A stretch of 33,111 nucleotides of DNA from Undibacterium sp. (lineage in GTDB: Bacteria; Pseudomonadota; Gammaproteobacteria; Burkholderiales; Burkholderiaceae_D): the NCBI GenBank assembly GCA_025359635.1, contig JANYFV010000288.1, forward strand, positions 1-33,111, given 5' to 3'. Shown one piece after another: positions 1-8,526 of the stretch (within the stretch, counting starts at the first letter, position 1; every line of letters starts with the position of its first letter). The position numbers and the translations under genes are program-made. The notes under the pieces are model-generated. The model made no database searches, was not told the origin of the DNA, and was given only the letters and a program-made list of their open reading frames with translations.

Positions 1-877
<877 letters not shown>

Positions 878-896
878 ATTAGCCCACTTAAATAAG

Positions 897-934
897 AAAG
901 GGAGTGTCGCGAAATATGCGACACTCCCTTTTTT
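897..934 (+). terminator. Rho-independent terminator after purB
   Basis: There is a perfect 14-bp stem (AAAGGGAGTGTCGC with GCGACACTCCCTTT), a 7-nt loop and a T run. The left flank is A-rich, so it may also stop transcription arriving on the minus strand from the opposed small membrane-protein gene. Confidence 0.95.
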
Positions 935-970
935 ACAACTTTAGCTCAACACTAGTCATCAAAGCTACGC

Positions 971-1360
971 TCACTGACCAAACGTATATCTGACAAACGC
1001 CATCGACAAGGCGAACAGATAGCCGTAAGCGAATTTATCAAGTCGAATAATTTCCTGCTCACGGCTTCGACGCCAGGCACCAATTGCCACCATCGCTGCA
1101 CCGGATAAGAAAGGTGTAATCGCCAAACCGGCAATCTGCAAACTATGAGAAACGATAAACAAGCTAGGAAATATCCACAAACTAATTGCTCCGGCAATTG
1201 AACCAAAGAAGATATAACCAATGCCTGCGAACCAAGGATTCGGCGATTTCTTAAAAGGCTCACGCACACTATGCAAGCCTATCTCACCCAAGACTTCAAA
1301 GATAATCTGTAGCAAAAATTCGCCAAAAAACTGAAATAAAAGTTCAAAAATAAATTCCAT
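971..1360 (-). CDS. Small hypothetical membrane protein
   Basis: This is a 129-residue protein that I do not recognise by name. The first 30 residues are very hydrophobic but carry regularly spaced Glu residues (EFIFELLFQFFGEFLLQ), like an amphipathic or oligomerising helix. Two or three further hydrophobic stretches follow (about residues 46-68, 75-93 and 108-125), separated by a basic/acidic loop (WRRSREQE). It is probably an inner-membrane protein with three or four membrane segments. It faces purB tail to tail and shares the hairpin terminator region. The upstream AAGAA is only a weak ribosome binding site. Residue composition and membrane pattern support a real gene. The overlapping 105-aa minus-strand ORF is a shadow. 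Confidence 0.7.
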   Translation of the reverse strand: MEFIFELLFQFFGEFLLQIIFEVLGEIGLHSVREPFKKSPNPWFAGIGYIFFGSIAGAISLWIFPSLFIVSHSLQIAGLAITPFLSGAAMVAIGAWRRSREQEIIRLDKFAYGYLFALSMAFVRYTFGQ

Positions 1361-2097
1361 TTCTTGCGATCCTATGCTCTCTGGCGTTGATTAAAAAGTG
1401 CTGATTGCTGCGTTATTTTTCCTGTAAGCGTTTCTGCGAGAGAAACGGAAAATCAATTGCCCTTTATACAGTGAGAATAATTTTTCTATCAGCACAAATA
1501 TCACTGGAGAGCCGAGAAAATCACGGATGAACCAATCAAACCCGATGTAAGGTGACCAAGGAAATCCGCCACAGGTACATGTGAACCGCCCAACGCCAGC
1601 ACGCCGCTCGCAAGGTCATTACCTAGCCAGGATGCTCGTTTAAGTAAGCCTGTGGCGTCTCTGGCAGCGTCATTTACGTTAATGATACTGCTTAAGCCGA
1701 TTCTACAAGGTGTTTCTCTAGCATGTCTGGCTTCTTTATTTAGGTTGCAATAACTTGGCTAAATGACCGGCCATCACTGATCCACGAGGATGATAGGCGA
1801 CTTGCAGCGCAATGGGAAAGAAAGTTTGCATTGCACTGCAAGCTGCATTCCTCTTTAGTATTGGCTGTACGTGACACAGTTTTCCTGACACTGCCAGACA
1901 CTATTTCGCTGTAGTGCGACTCCACTTGCTCTATTGCACATCAAGCACAAATACTGAAATGGCCATAAGACATGGCGTAACGCGATTTTCATCGCTGTGC
2001 ACGCCAGGCTGCACCCGAGCATGCATCGCTCTTCCAATTTCAAACTTTCTCTAAAATTTAAGGTTTTTGAGTGTGTCGAGCAGACTTGAACTTTTTT
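1361..2097. other. Gene-poor stretch, possible decayed coding sequence on minus strand
   Basis: No convincing intact gene is present in about 740 bp. The two ORFs listed on the minus strand (1740-1925 and 1855-2043) have Cys/Ser-rich, protein-unlike composition. Two other minus-strand frames look more like coding sequence by eye but lack a proper start. One ends at the TGA at 1501-1503 (reading ...ARDATGLLKRASWLGNDLAS...). The other ends at a TAA near 1742 (reading MQTFFPIALQVAYHPRGSVM...). They could be fragments of degraded genes or chance open frames. No family was recognised. Confidence 0.4.
1801..1842 (-). repeat. Stem-loop, 14-bp arms with one mismatch
   Basis: CTTGCAGCGCAATG pairs with CATTGCACTGCAAG across a 14-nt loop. 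The single mismatch becomes a G-U pair if the minus strand is transcribed, so the stem would be continuous in that RNA. It lies in the gene-poor stretch and has no T run, so it is not a standard terminator. Confidence 0.5.
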
Positions 2098-2106
2098 TGC
2101 TATATT
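2098..2106 (+). promoter_or_regulatory. Extended -10 promoter for the b561-yceI group
   Basis: TGCTATATT fits the extended -10 form TGnTATAAT with one mismatch in the hexamer. No good -35 box lies 16-18 nt upstream, as is common for extended -10 promoters. It is about 45 nt before the cytochrome b561 start, and the downstream palindrome overlaps its last bases. Confidence 0.55.
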
Positions 2107-2125
2107 AGTTCTAACTCGAACTAAT
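2104..2125. promoter_or_regulatory. Palindromic operator candidate (ATTAGTTC-N6-GAACTAAT)
   Basis: Perfect inverted 8-bp arms are separated by 6 bp. The palindrome overlaps the -10 box and the expected transcription start of the b561-yceI group. Size and placement fit a dimeric winged-helix repressor. The MarR-type gene at 3974 is the natural candidate to bind it. No second copy was seen just upstream of that regulator. Confidence 0.6.
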
Positions 2126-2149
2126 TAAATTTTCCTTATGGAGTCATTT

Positions 2150-2677
2150 ATGCAACGCTATAGCCGCTTAAGCATTATTTTTCATTGGCTGATTGCGCTC
2201 TTGATTATTGCCGCCTTTGCTTTGGGTACTGTCATGACAGATATGAAGATCAGTCCGACCAAGTTGCAATATTATTCCTGGCATAAATGGCTGGGCGTGA
2301 CAATACTTGCGCTAGTGGCTATACGTTTATTAACGCGCTTATTCGGCGGCGCGCCAGCGTATCCCGACACGATGAAGAAATGGGAGAAACAAGCCGCCAA
2401 CGGCACCCACATCGCCTTGTATCTGCTGATGTTCGCCGTTCCTCTATCTGGTTATTTCTATACATCTGCAGCGGGCTACCCCGTGGTGTATCTGGGTCTA
2501 TTTGAACTACCTACCATCATCGGCCCTAACCCAGAACTCAAACCTATTTTAAAAGAGTTACATGAAGTATTAACGACCATACTCTTGGTCGTTGTGAGTC
2601 TGCATATGGCTGCAGCATTGAAGCATTATTTCATCGATAAAGATGGTATTTTCCAGCGCATGTTGCCAGGAAAATAA
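2150..2677 (+). CDS. Cytochrome b561 family protein
   Basis: This is a 175-residue inner-membrane di-heme cytochrome of the Ni-hydrogenase/b561 type. Four hydrophobic segments are visible (about residues 9-29, 45-65, 86-106 and 138-158). Candidate heme-ligand histidines are H12, H45, H87 and H152, with others nearby. E. coli relatives exchange electrons with ubiquinone, and CybB oxidises superoxide. The start at 2150 is preferred over the ATG at 2138 because GGAG lies 6 nt before it, and family members begin at the equivalent MQRYSR-like residue. The gene is followed by two yceI genes, an arrangement similar to the E. coli yceJ-yceI pair, so the group probably acts in quinone or redox handling at the inner membrane. 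Confidence 0.9.
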   Translation: MQRYSRLSIIFHWLIALLIIAAFALGTVMTDMKISPTKLQYYSWHKWLGVTILALVAIRLLTRLFGGAPAYPDTMKKWEKQAANGTHIALYLLMFAVPLSGYFYTSAAGYPVVYLGLFELPTIIGPNPELKPILKELHEVLTTILLVVVSLHMAAALKHYFIDKDGIFQRMLPGK

Positions 2678-2706
2678 TTTTTAAAATTAATCATTAAGGA
2701 AAAAAC

Positions 2707-3294
2707 ATGTCGCCACTGTCACGCATATCGTTACGTCTGTCTGGACACACAAAAATCGCAGCTGCCGTAATCACATTGGCGATAGCCATCCCAGCACTGG
2801 CCGCCGTCGCCAAACTCGATACCACCAAAAGCACCGTGGCTATCGTGTTTAAACAAATGAATGTCCCGGTTGATGCCAAGTTTAAAAAGTTCAGCGCCAA
2901 CATCGACTACGACAGTGCCAAACCAGACGCATCTAAAGCGACTGTCGACATTGATGTCGCAAGTTTTGATCTGGGCGATCCTGAATACAACAAAGAGGTA
3001 TTAAAAAAAGAATGGTTTAACTCCGCTCAATTTCCTAAAGCAATTTTCGTTTCTACTAGCATGAAAGCTGGCGCCAATGGCAAATTGGATGTCACTGGGA
3101 ACCTGACCATCAAAGGCAAAACTATCGTCACCAGTTTCCCTTTAAGCGTTAAGAAAGAAGGCAGTAATCAAGTATTTGACGGCATGCTGCCAATCAAACG
3201 CCTCGCTTTCAATATCGGCGAAGGCGAATGGAAAGACACCGGCATGGTTGCCGATGAAGTAGTAATCAAGTTTCACGTTGTAACGTTTCAATAA
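2707..3294 (+). CDS. YceI-like periplasmic lipid-binding protein (copy 1)
   Basis: This is a 195-residue exported protein. A positively charged N-terminus is followed by a hydrophobic core (KIAAAVITLAIAIPALA) that looks like a cleavable signal peptide. The mature part is a YceI lipocalin-like barrel, recognisable by the late segments NSAQFPKAIF, GNLTIKGKT and FPLSV. YceI proteins bind long isoprenoid lipids such as ubiquinone precursors in a hydrophobic tunnel. AAGGA lies 7 nt upstream of the ATG, and only 29 nt separate the gene from the cytochrome b561 gene, so they are probably cotranscribed. It is divergent from copy 2 and has no cysteine pair. The exact ligand is unknown. Confidence 0.88.
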   Translation: MSPLSRISLRLSGHTKIAAAVITLAIAIPALAAVAKLDTTKSTVAIVFKQMNVPVDAKFKKFSANIDYDSAKPDASKATVDIDVASFDLGDPEYNKEVLKKEWFNSAQFPKAIFVSTSMKAGANGKLDVTGNLTIKGKTIVTSFPLSVKKEGSNQVFDGMLPIKRLAFNIGEGEWKDTGMVADEVVIKFHVVTFQ

Positions 3295-3331
3295 GTTTGC
3301 ATTTTTTATTTAATCACCACGGAGTATCACT

Positions 3332-3913
3332 ATGAAATTAAGTCAATTTTTCAGCACTACTATCGCTGCCGCGCTTATGGTTGCAGCTTCATCTAGCATG
3401 GCACAAACCTACAACATCGATCCTGATCATACATACCCAAGTTTTGAAGCCGATCACTTTGGCACGTCAACATGGCGCGGAAAATTCACAAAAACCAGCG
3501 GCAAAGTTGTACTGGATCGCGCCGCCAAAACTGGCACACTTGATATTACGATTGACACTACGTCACTCGATTTCGGTCATGAAAAAATGAATGGTCACGC
3601 TAAATCTAAAGATATGTTCAACGTGGCGCAATTCCCTACAGCAGTATACAAAGGTAAATCGATCAAATTTAATGGCGATACTCCAGCCACTGTAGAAGGC
3701 GAATTGACTTTGCTGGGTGTGACAAAACCTGTAGCACTGACTATCAATAAATTCAAATGTATCATGCATCCGATGTTGAAAAAAGAAGTCTGTGGTGCTG
3801 ACGCAAGCGCTACATTTAATCGTGCTGATTTTGGTTTGAACTATGCGGTTAATTGGGGTTTCTCACCTGAAGTAAAGCTAGCTATCCAGGTTGAAGCGAT
3901 CAAAGCTGATTAA
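3332..3913 (+). CDS. YceI-like periplasmic lipid-binding protein (copy 2)
   Basis: This 193-residue protein has a clear signal peptide ending in a likely SMA-Q cleavage site. The mature protein begins with the family-typical YNIDPDHTYPSFEADHFG. Further YceI marks are HAKSKDMFNVAQFPTA, GELTLLGVTKPV and NRADFGLNY. Unlike copy 1 it contains two cysteines (KCIMHPMLKKEVCG), which could form a disulfide in the periplasm. GGAG is 7 nt before the ATG. It follows copy 1 by 37 nt in what looks like one transcription unit. The two copies are clearly different in sequence, so they may bind different lipids or partner differently with the b561 protein; that is inference. Confidence 0.92.
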   Translation: MKLSQFFSTTIAAALMVAASSSMAQTYNIDPDHTYPSFEADHFGTSTWRGKFTKTSGKVVLDRAAKTGTLDITIDTTSLDFGHEKMNGHAKSKDMFNVAQFPTAVYKGKSIKFNGDTPATVEGELTLLGVTKPVALTINKFKCIMHPMLKKEVCGADASATFNRADFGLNYAVNWGFSPEVKLAIQVEAIKAD

Positions 3914-3927
3914 TATTTTGACTTTTA

Positions 3928-3953
3928 AGTGGCTGTCTTTTGGGTCAGCCACT
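3928..3953 (+). repeat. Hairpin between yceI copy 2 and the MarR gene
   Basis: AGTGGCTG and CAGCCACT form an 8-bp stem with a 10-nt loop. No T run follows, so it is not a convincing terminator. It may reduce read-through or protect the 3' end of the yceI message. Confidence 0.5.
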
Positions 3954-3973
3954 CAGTCTTGTAATCGGCCATT

Positions 3974-4405
3974 ATGGATAAACGATATCTGCGCAGCATA
4001 CGACTCCTCGCGGAATGCATGCGGCTATTTGAGAAGAATTCTTCCGCTCGCGTACGTTCGCTGGGTTTTACTGAGTCGCAATTCGACATCATCGCCACCT
4101 TGGGAAATACTGCAGGAATGACATGCAAAGAACTTGGTGAAAAAACTCTTATCACAAAGGGCACACTCACCGGAGTACTTGATCGCCTCGACAAAAAAGG
4201 TTTAATAGCACGCACACAGGGAGATGATGACAGGCGACAGCTCTTTATAAAACTTACCCGCGCGGGTGAGCAAACCTTCGCCGATATTTTCCCTCAAGTG
4301 GTCAAACAAGGGAGGCAAAGTTTTGCCAGATACAGCGAAGAAGATTTTGTAGCACTAGAACGAGAGTTACTTAAACTAAAAAATTGTTTGAGTGAGAAGC
4401 AATGA
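3974..4405 (+). CDS. MarR family transcriptional regulator
   Basis: This is a 143-residue winged helix-turn-helix protein of normal MarR length. An N-terminal dimerisation helix is followed by the helix-turn-helix (about residues 34-73, including TCKELGEKTLITKGTLTGVLDRL) and the wing carrying DDDRRQLFIKLT (about 84-95). C-terminal helices complete the dimer interface. It lies 60 nt after yceI copy 2 on the same strand, with a hairpin between. It probably represses the b561-yceI group through the palindrome at 2104-2125, possibly including itself by read-through. Cys15 sits near the N-terminus, but from memory of OhrR it is about six residues out of register with that sensor cysteine, so an OhrR assignment is not supported. 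Confidence 0.9.
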   Translation: MDKRYLRSIRLLAECMRLFEKNSSARVRSLGFTESQFDIIATLGNTAGMTCKELGEKTLITKGTLTGVLDRLDKKGLIARTQGDDDRRQLFIKLTRAGEQTFADIFPQVVKQGRQSFARYSEEDFVALERELLKLKNCLSEKQ

Positions 4406-4423
4406 GCAAGGATAGAAAACAAT

Positions 4424-4452
4424 AAAAAAGGGCGGAAAATCCGCCCTTTTTT
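4424..4452. terminator. Bidirectional terminator between the MarR gene and secA
   Basis: A perfect 12-bp stem (AAAAAAGGGCGG with CCGCCCTTTTTT) encloses a 5-nt loop. It gives a T run on both strands, so it serves the MarR gene from the left and secA from the right. Confidence 0.95.
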
Positions 4453-4471
4453 AATCGACTTTTACATACGC

Positions 4472-7330
4472 CTAAGCTAATTTACCATGGCATTGTTTGT
4501 ATTTTTTACCGCTACCACATGGGCAGAGATCATTGCGTCCTATATTGAAAATAGGATCAGGCTGATGGTTTAGCTTTCCATGGCACTGCTTGAATTTTTT
4601 ACCACTGCCACAAGGGCAAAGATCATTTCTACCGATCTTAAAACCATTCGTCACTTGCAGCTGCGCAGAACCTTGTTCCGGGTTTGAAGTTGGTGCCAAC
4701 ATCTCTTCAGGAGACGCATTTGCATCAAAATCAGCATGCTGATAATGGACATTTTCAATCTGCGATTGCGTCATTTGTTGCTCTGCCGCTTCAATTTCTT
4801 CACGAGATTGTATCCGCACGGTGACTACCGTTTTGACCACTTCATTCTTGATCAAATCAAGCATCTGGCTAAACAACTCGAAGGCTTCGCGTTTATATTC
4901 CTGTTTAGGATTTTTTTGCGCGTAACCACGCAAATGTATGCCTTGTCGCAGGTGATCCAATGCCGCCAAATGCTCGCGCCAATGTGAATCGATACTTTGC
5001 AGCATCACGCTACGCTCGAAGCCGGCAAAAGAGTCCTGTCCAACTACCGCAACTTTCGCTGCATAAACTTCATCAACAGTTTTTTGCACACGTTCAAGAA
5101 TGTCTTCATCTGTGAGATTAGGTTCGGCCTCCAGCATTTTGGCAATTGGTAAATCAAGCGCCCATTCGCTCGCCAAAGTTGCCTCGAGCGCGGGAATATC
5201 CCATTGCTCCTCTACCGACTCTTCTGGCACATAAGTTCTGACGACATCCTGGAACATACCGGTACGCAAAGATGTCATTAACTCGGACATATCCTGTGCT
5301 TCCAGCAACTCGTTACGCTGCTGATAAATGACCTTGCGCTGGTCGTTTGCTACATCGTCATACTCTAACAATTGTTTACGAATATCGAAGTTGCGCGCTT
5401 CTACTTTGCGCTGCGCCGATTCAATCGAGCGACTGACGATACCTGCCTCAATCGGCTCGCCTTCCGGCATTTTGAGCCTGTCCATGATGGCGCGGACACG
5501 GTCACCCGCGAAAATACGCAGCAAGGAATCATCTAGCGACAGGTAAAACCGTGACGACCCAGGATCACCCTGGCGACCTGATCGACCACGTAATTGATTG
5601 TCGACGCGACGTGATTCATGGCGCTCAGTACCGACTATATGCAAACCGCCAGCTGCCACGACATGTTCATGTAAAGACTGCCATTCGTCACTGAGTTTTT
5701 GTGACTGTAGTTGTTTGTCGCTATCAGACAACTTATCATCAGCTTCGATCAATTGAACTTGTTTGGCGACGTTACCACCGAGGACAATATCCGTACCGCG
5801 ACCTGCCATATTGGTAGCAATGGTAATGCCTTTAGGGCGACCCGCTTGTGCAATAATTTCTGCCTCGCGTGCATGCTGTTTTGCATTTAGCACATTGTGT
5901 GGCAATTTAGCTTTGGTCAATATATCTGACAGCAATTCGGAATTTTCAATTGAGGTGGTACCGACCAAAACTGGCTGGCCGCGCTCGTAACAGTCTTGAA
6001 TATCCTTGAGCATCGCACCATATTTTTCTTCGGCGGATTTATAGACTTGATCTTGCCTATCTTTGCGTTGCGACAAACGATTCGGCGGAATAACCACCGT
6101 TTCCAAACCGTAGATTTCTTGAAATTCGTAGGCTTCAGTATCGGCAGTACCCGTCATACCCGACAAACGGGTGTACATACGGAAGTAATTCTGGAAAGTG
6201 ATCGACGCTAAGGTTTGATTCTCGTTTTGAATCTTCACCGCTTCTTTTGCTTCGACTGCCTGATGCAGGCCGTCTGACCAACGACGTCCGGTCATCATCC
6301 GACCGGTAAATTCATCAACAATCACGATCTCGTCGTTCAACACTACATAGTGCTGGTCTTTGAAATACAAGGCGTGTGCGCGCAAAGCTGCGTACAGATG
6401 GTGAATTAAAGAAATATTCGCTGCATCATACAAAGATGCACCCTCTGGCAACAAGCCCATTTGCGTCAGTATGCGCTCGGCGTTTTCATGCCCGGCTTCA
6501 GTCAATAAGACCTGATGCGCTTTTTCGTCTTTGGTGTAATCACCTGGCACTTCGATCTGTCCTTTGCCATCTGGTGTTTCTTCACCAATTTGCAAAGTCA
6601 GTAATTTTGGAACTTCATTTATCTTGTAATACAGTTCGGTATGATTCTCAGCCTGGCCTGAAATAATCAAAGGCGTACGAGCTTCATCAATCAGAATGGA
6701 ATCGACTTCATCGACTACGGCAAAGTTAAGGCTGCGTTGCACGCGATCTTTGGCTTCATACACCATGTTGTCGCGCAAATAGTCAAAACCGAATTCATTA
6801 TTTGTACCGTAAGTGATATCAGACGCGTAGGCGATCTGTTTGGCATCGTGCTCTAATTGTGACAGATTGACACCGGTAGTCAGGCCAAGCCAGCCGTACA
6901 GCTTACCCATCCATTCGGCATCGCGTTGCGCCAGATAATCATTGACGGTAATGACATGCACGCCGTTGCCTGACAATGCATTCAAATAGATAGGCAAAGT
7001 CGCCATCAGCGTCTTACCTTCACCCGTGCCCATTTCAGCAATCTTGCCATAATGGAGCACCATGCCGCCTATCATTTGCACGTCAAAATGACGCATCTTT
7101 AATACCCGCTTACTCGCCTCACGACAAACCGCAAACGCTTCTGGCAAGATGGCATCCAGGGTTTCCCCTTGCGCCAAACGTGCTTTAAATTCGGCAGTTT
7201 TGGCTTGCAATTGCTCATCCGACAAAGCTTCAAGCTGAGGTTCCAGAGCGTTAATATCACGCACAGTTTTTTGGTATTGCTTCAATAGCCGTTGGTTACG
7301 GCTACCGAATATCTTGGTCAGGAATGACAT
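4472..7330 (-). CDS. secA: Preprotein translocase ATPase SecA
   Basis: SecA is the ATP-driven motor that pushes unfolded preproteins through SecYEG. At 952 residues it is slightly longer than E. coli SecA (901). Visible parts are the N-terminal [17 protein letters not shown], Walker A GTGEGKT (about 103-107), the DEAD-like [14 protein letters not shown], the TGTADTEA region, the helicase motif NMAGRGTDI and the nucleotide-binding [10 protein letters not shown]. The start at 7330 (ATG) is chosen because family members begin here; the upstream TTG at 7372 would add 14 unrelated residues. The C-terminus is unusual: it carries two SEC-C zinc motifs in tandem instead of one. An M23 peptidase gene lies upstream, where E. 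coli has secM. Confidence 0.98.
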   Translation of the reverse strand: MSFLTKIFGSRNQRLLKQYQKTVRDINALEPQLEALSDEQLQAKTAEFKARLAQGETLDAILPEAFAVCREASKRVLKMRHFDVQMIGGMVLHYGKIAEMGTGEGKTLMATLPIYLNALSGNGVHVITVNDYLAQRDAEWMGKLYGWLGLTTGVNLSQLEHDAKQIAYASDITYGTNNEFGFDYLRDNMVYEAKDRVQRSLNFAVVDEVDSILIDEARTPLIISGQAENHTELYYKINEVPKLLTLQIGEETPDGKGQIEVPGDYTKDEKAHQVLLTEAGHENAERILTQMGLLPEGASLYDAANISLIHHLYAALRAHALYFKDQHYVVLNDEIVIVDEFTGRMMTGRRWSDGLHQAVEAKEAVKIQNENQTLASITFQNYFRMYTRLSGMTGTADTEAYEFQEIYGLETVVIPPNRLSQRKDRQDQVYKSAEEKYGAMLKDIQDCYERGQPVLVGTTSIENSELLSDILTKAKLPHNVLNAKQHAREAEIIAQAGRPKGITIATNMAGRGTDIVLGGNVAKQVQLIEADDKLSDSDKQLQSQKLSDEWQSLHEHVVAAGGLHIVGTERHESRRVDNQLRGRSGRQGDPGSSRFYLSLDDSLLRIFAGDRVRAIMDRLKMPEGEPIEAGIVSRSIESAQRKVEARNFDIRKQLLEYDDVANDQRKVIYQQRNELLEAQDMSELMTSLRTGMFQDVVRTYVPEESVEEQWDIPALEATLASEWALDLPIAKMLEAEPNLTDEDILERVQKTVDEVYAAKVAVVGQDSFAGFERSVMLQSIDSHWREHLAALDHLRQGIHLRGYAQKNPKQEYKREAFELFSQMLDLIKNEVVKTVVTVRIQSREEIEAAEQQMTQSQIENVHYQHADFDANASPEEMLAPTSNPEQGSAQLQVTNGFKIGRNDLCPCGSGKKFKQCHGKLNHQPDPIFNIGRNDLCPCGSGKKYKQCHGKLA
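4478..4636 (-). repeat. Tandem SEC-C zinc-binding motifs in SecA tail
   Basis: Two 22-residue copies ([14 protein letters not shown][F/Y]KQCHGKL) occupy residues about 899-920 (4571-4636) and 930-951 (4478-4543), with a 9-residue linker. The coding sequences differ at 14 of 66 bases, and only one change alters a residue (Phe to Tyr). All zinc ligands (C-x-C...C-H) are kept in both. This motif binds zinc, and in E. coli it contacts SecB and ribosomes. Confidence 0.97.
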
Positions 7331-7405
7331 GCGATGAATGAGTAATGGGATTCTTAAAAAAACCGCCAACAAACTTACATTGGCAGCAACATAGACTAAC
7401 TCGCG

Positions 7406-7440
7406 ATTTTACCATGCGTAGCGCAGTTTTCCGGGAAAAC
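7406..7440 (-). promoter_or_regulatory. Candidate secA promoter with palindrome
   Basis: On the minus strand TGGTAAAAT is an extended -10 (hexamer at 7406-7411). A perfect 7-bp-arm palindrome, GTTTTCC-N-GGAAAAC, covers the -35 position (7426-7440) in place of a recognisable -35 box. This suggests secA has its own, possibly controlled, promoter downstream of the M23 gene. The single-base spacer argues against an RNA hairpin. Confidence 0.45.
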
Positions 7441-7508
7441 CGATGGGGCGCGGCGTTTACACCACTGAGAATTGGAGGCTAAACGCGCAATATCAAGCTT
7501 ATTCAAAT

Positions 7509-8474
7509 TTATTTTTGACTCAAGTCAGCCAAATTCGCCTGATTTGCTCCTGCACTCAAAAACTTATGTGGATTTTGCGGAATATCCTTCACACGTACTT
7601 CGAAATGCAAATGGGCTCCGGTTGATCTTCCGGTCGAACCGATATCGGCGATATGTTGTCCACGTTTCACGATATCACCGAGTTTGACGTAGATCTTTGA
7701 CGTGTGGGCATAGCGTGTCACGATTTCTCCCCCGTGATCAATTTCTAACATATTGCCAAATTGTGGGTGATACTCTGCCGAGATCACCACTCCGCCGGCA
7801 GAAGCAACAATCGGAGTACCAGTCGGTCCAGAAAAATCAATTCCCTCATGAAATGCGCTATGGCCAGAAAATGGATCTAAACGCCAACCAAACCCCGACG
7901 CGTTATAACTGACATTGACTGGCAGTATCGTCGGCAATAACTTCGACTGCAGCTTAAATCCCATTAACTTGGTTTCAACTACATTTAAATAGTCGGATCT
8001 TTGCTCAACATCCTTAGAAATTGCATCGAGTGCCGCTTGAAACTCGGACATATTCAACTCTTTTGGCGCGATTCGCCCTGAGCTCTCCAACCCACCTCGT
8101 CCCGGTGATTCCTTAAAATTAAATTCCTCAGGTTTCACTCCTGCCAGGCCCTGCACTCGCTCCCCTAAAGCGTCCAGTCGTATCAATTGCGCTTGCATTT
8201 CACCCAACTTAATCGCCATTGCTGTTAAATTTTGTTTTACAAATCGATCTTTGGTATTGGGATCATTGGAAAGTGCGCCGCTAACATTAGCGGGCATTAA
8301 GTCTTTCAAAAAAGGCACATCACTATTTGCTAAACGTAAGGTCATCGCCATCATCAGGACGGAACAAGACATGGTGGCAATCAGAAAAACCAATACAGAA
8401 AGAATGATGTGCTTGGAGCTTAACGTAATCGACTTAGCCTGCGTAAATCGCGAATGCATGACAATAATTTGCAT
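7509..8474 (-). CDS. M23 family (LytM-type) peptidoglycan endopeptidase
   Basis: This is a 321-residue membrane-anchored protein. A short basic cytoplasmic tail is followed by a membrane segment (about 22-46), a largely helical linker (70-180) and a C-terminal M23 domain (about 190-300). The zinc ligands are present: H209 and D213 in FHEGIDFSG, and the HLH motif at 288-290, with H257 as catalytic partner. It should therefore be an active Gly-Gly or D-Ala-DAP type endopeptidase and not a degenerate activator like EnvC. AGGGA precedes the start by about 9 nt. It occupies the secM position between lpxC and secA, next to the division cluster, which suggests a role in wall remodelling during growth or division. 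Confidence 0.93.
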   Translation of the reverse strand: MQIIVMHSRFTQAKSITLSSKHIILSVLVFLIATMSCSVLMMAMTLRLANSDVPFLKDLMPANVSGALSNDPNTKDRFVKQNLTAMAIKLGEMQAQLIRLDALGERVQGLAGVKPEEFNFKESPGRGGLESSGRIAPKELNMSEFQAALDAISKDVEQRSDYLNVVETKLMGFKLQSKLLPTILPVNVSYNASGFGWRLDPFSGHSAFHEGIDFSGPTGTPIVASAGGVVISAEYHPQFGNMLEIDHGGEIVTRYAHTSKIYVKLGDIVKRGQHIADIGSTGRSTGAHLHFEVRVKDIPQNPHKFLSAGANQANLADLSQK

Positions 8475-8526
8475 TAGTTCATTTCCCTATGATTAACCGA
8501 GAAATAGATGTGATAATGTGTCATAT

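Noticed and set aside
1740-2043. Two short minus-strand ORFs in the gene-poor stretch
   Set aside because: Cys- and Ser-rich composition, no ribosome binding site and no family resemblance; other frames in the same place look more protein-like.
3928-3953. Hairpin before the MarR gene as a terminator
   Set aside because: The 8-bp stem has no T run after it, so termination is not supported; recorded only as a hairpin.
3974-4405. MarR-type protein as an OhrR peroxide sensor
   Set aside because: Cys15 looks similar in number, but its distance to the following helix is about six residues shorter than in OhrR as I remember it; the neighbours are b561 and YceI genes and not ohr.
7426-7440. Palindrome before secA as an RNA terminator of the M23 gene
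   Set aside because: Only one base separates the arms, so the RNA could not close a stable hairpin of that length, and no T run follows; a DNA-level site is more likely.
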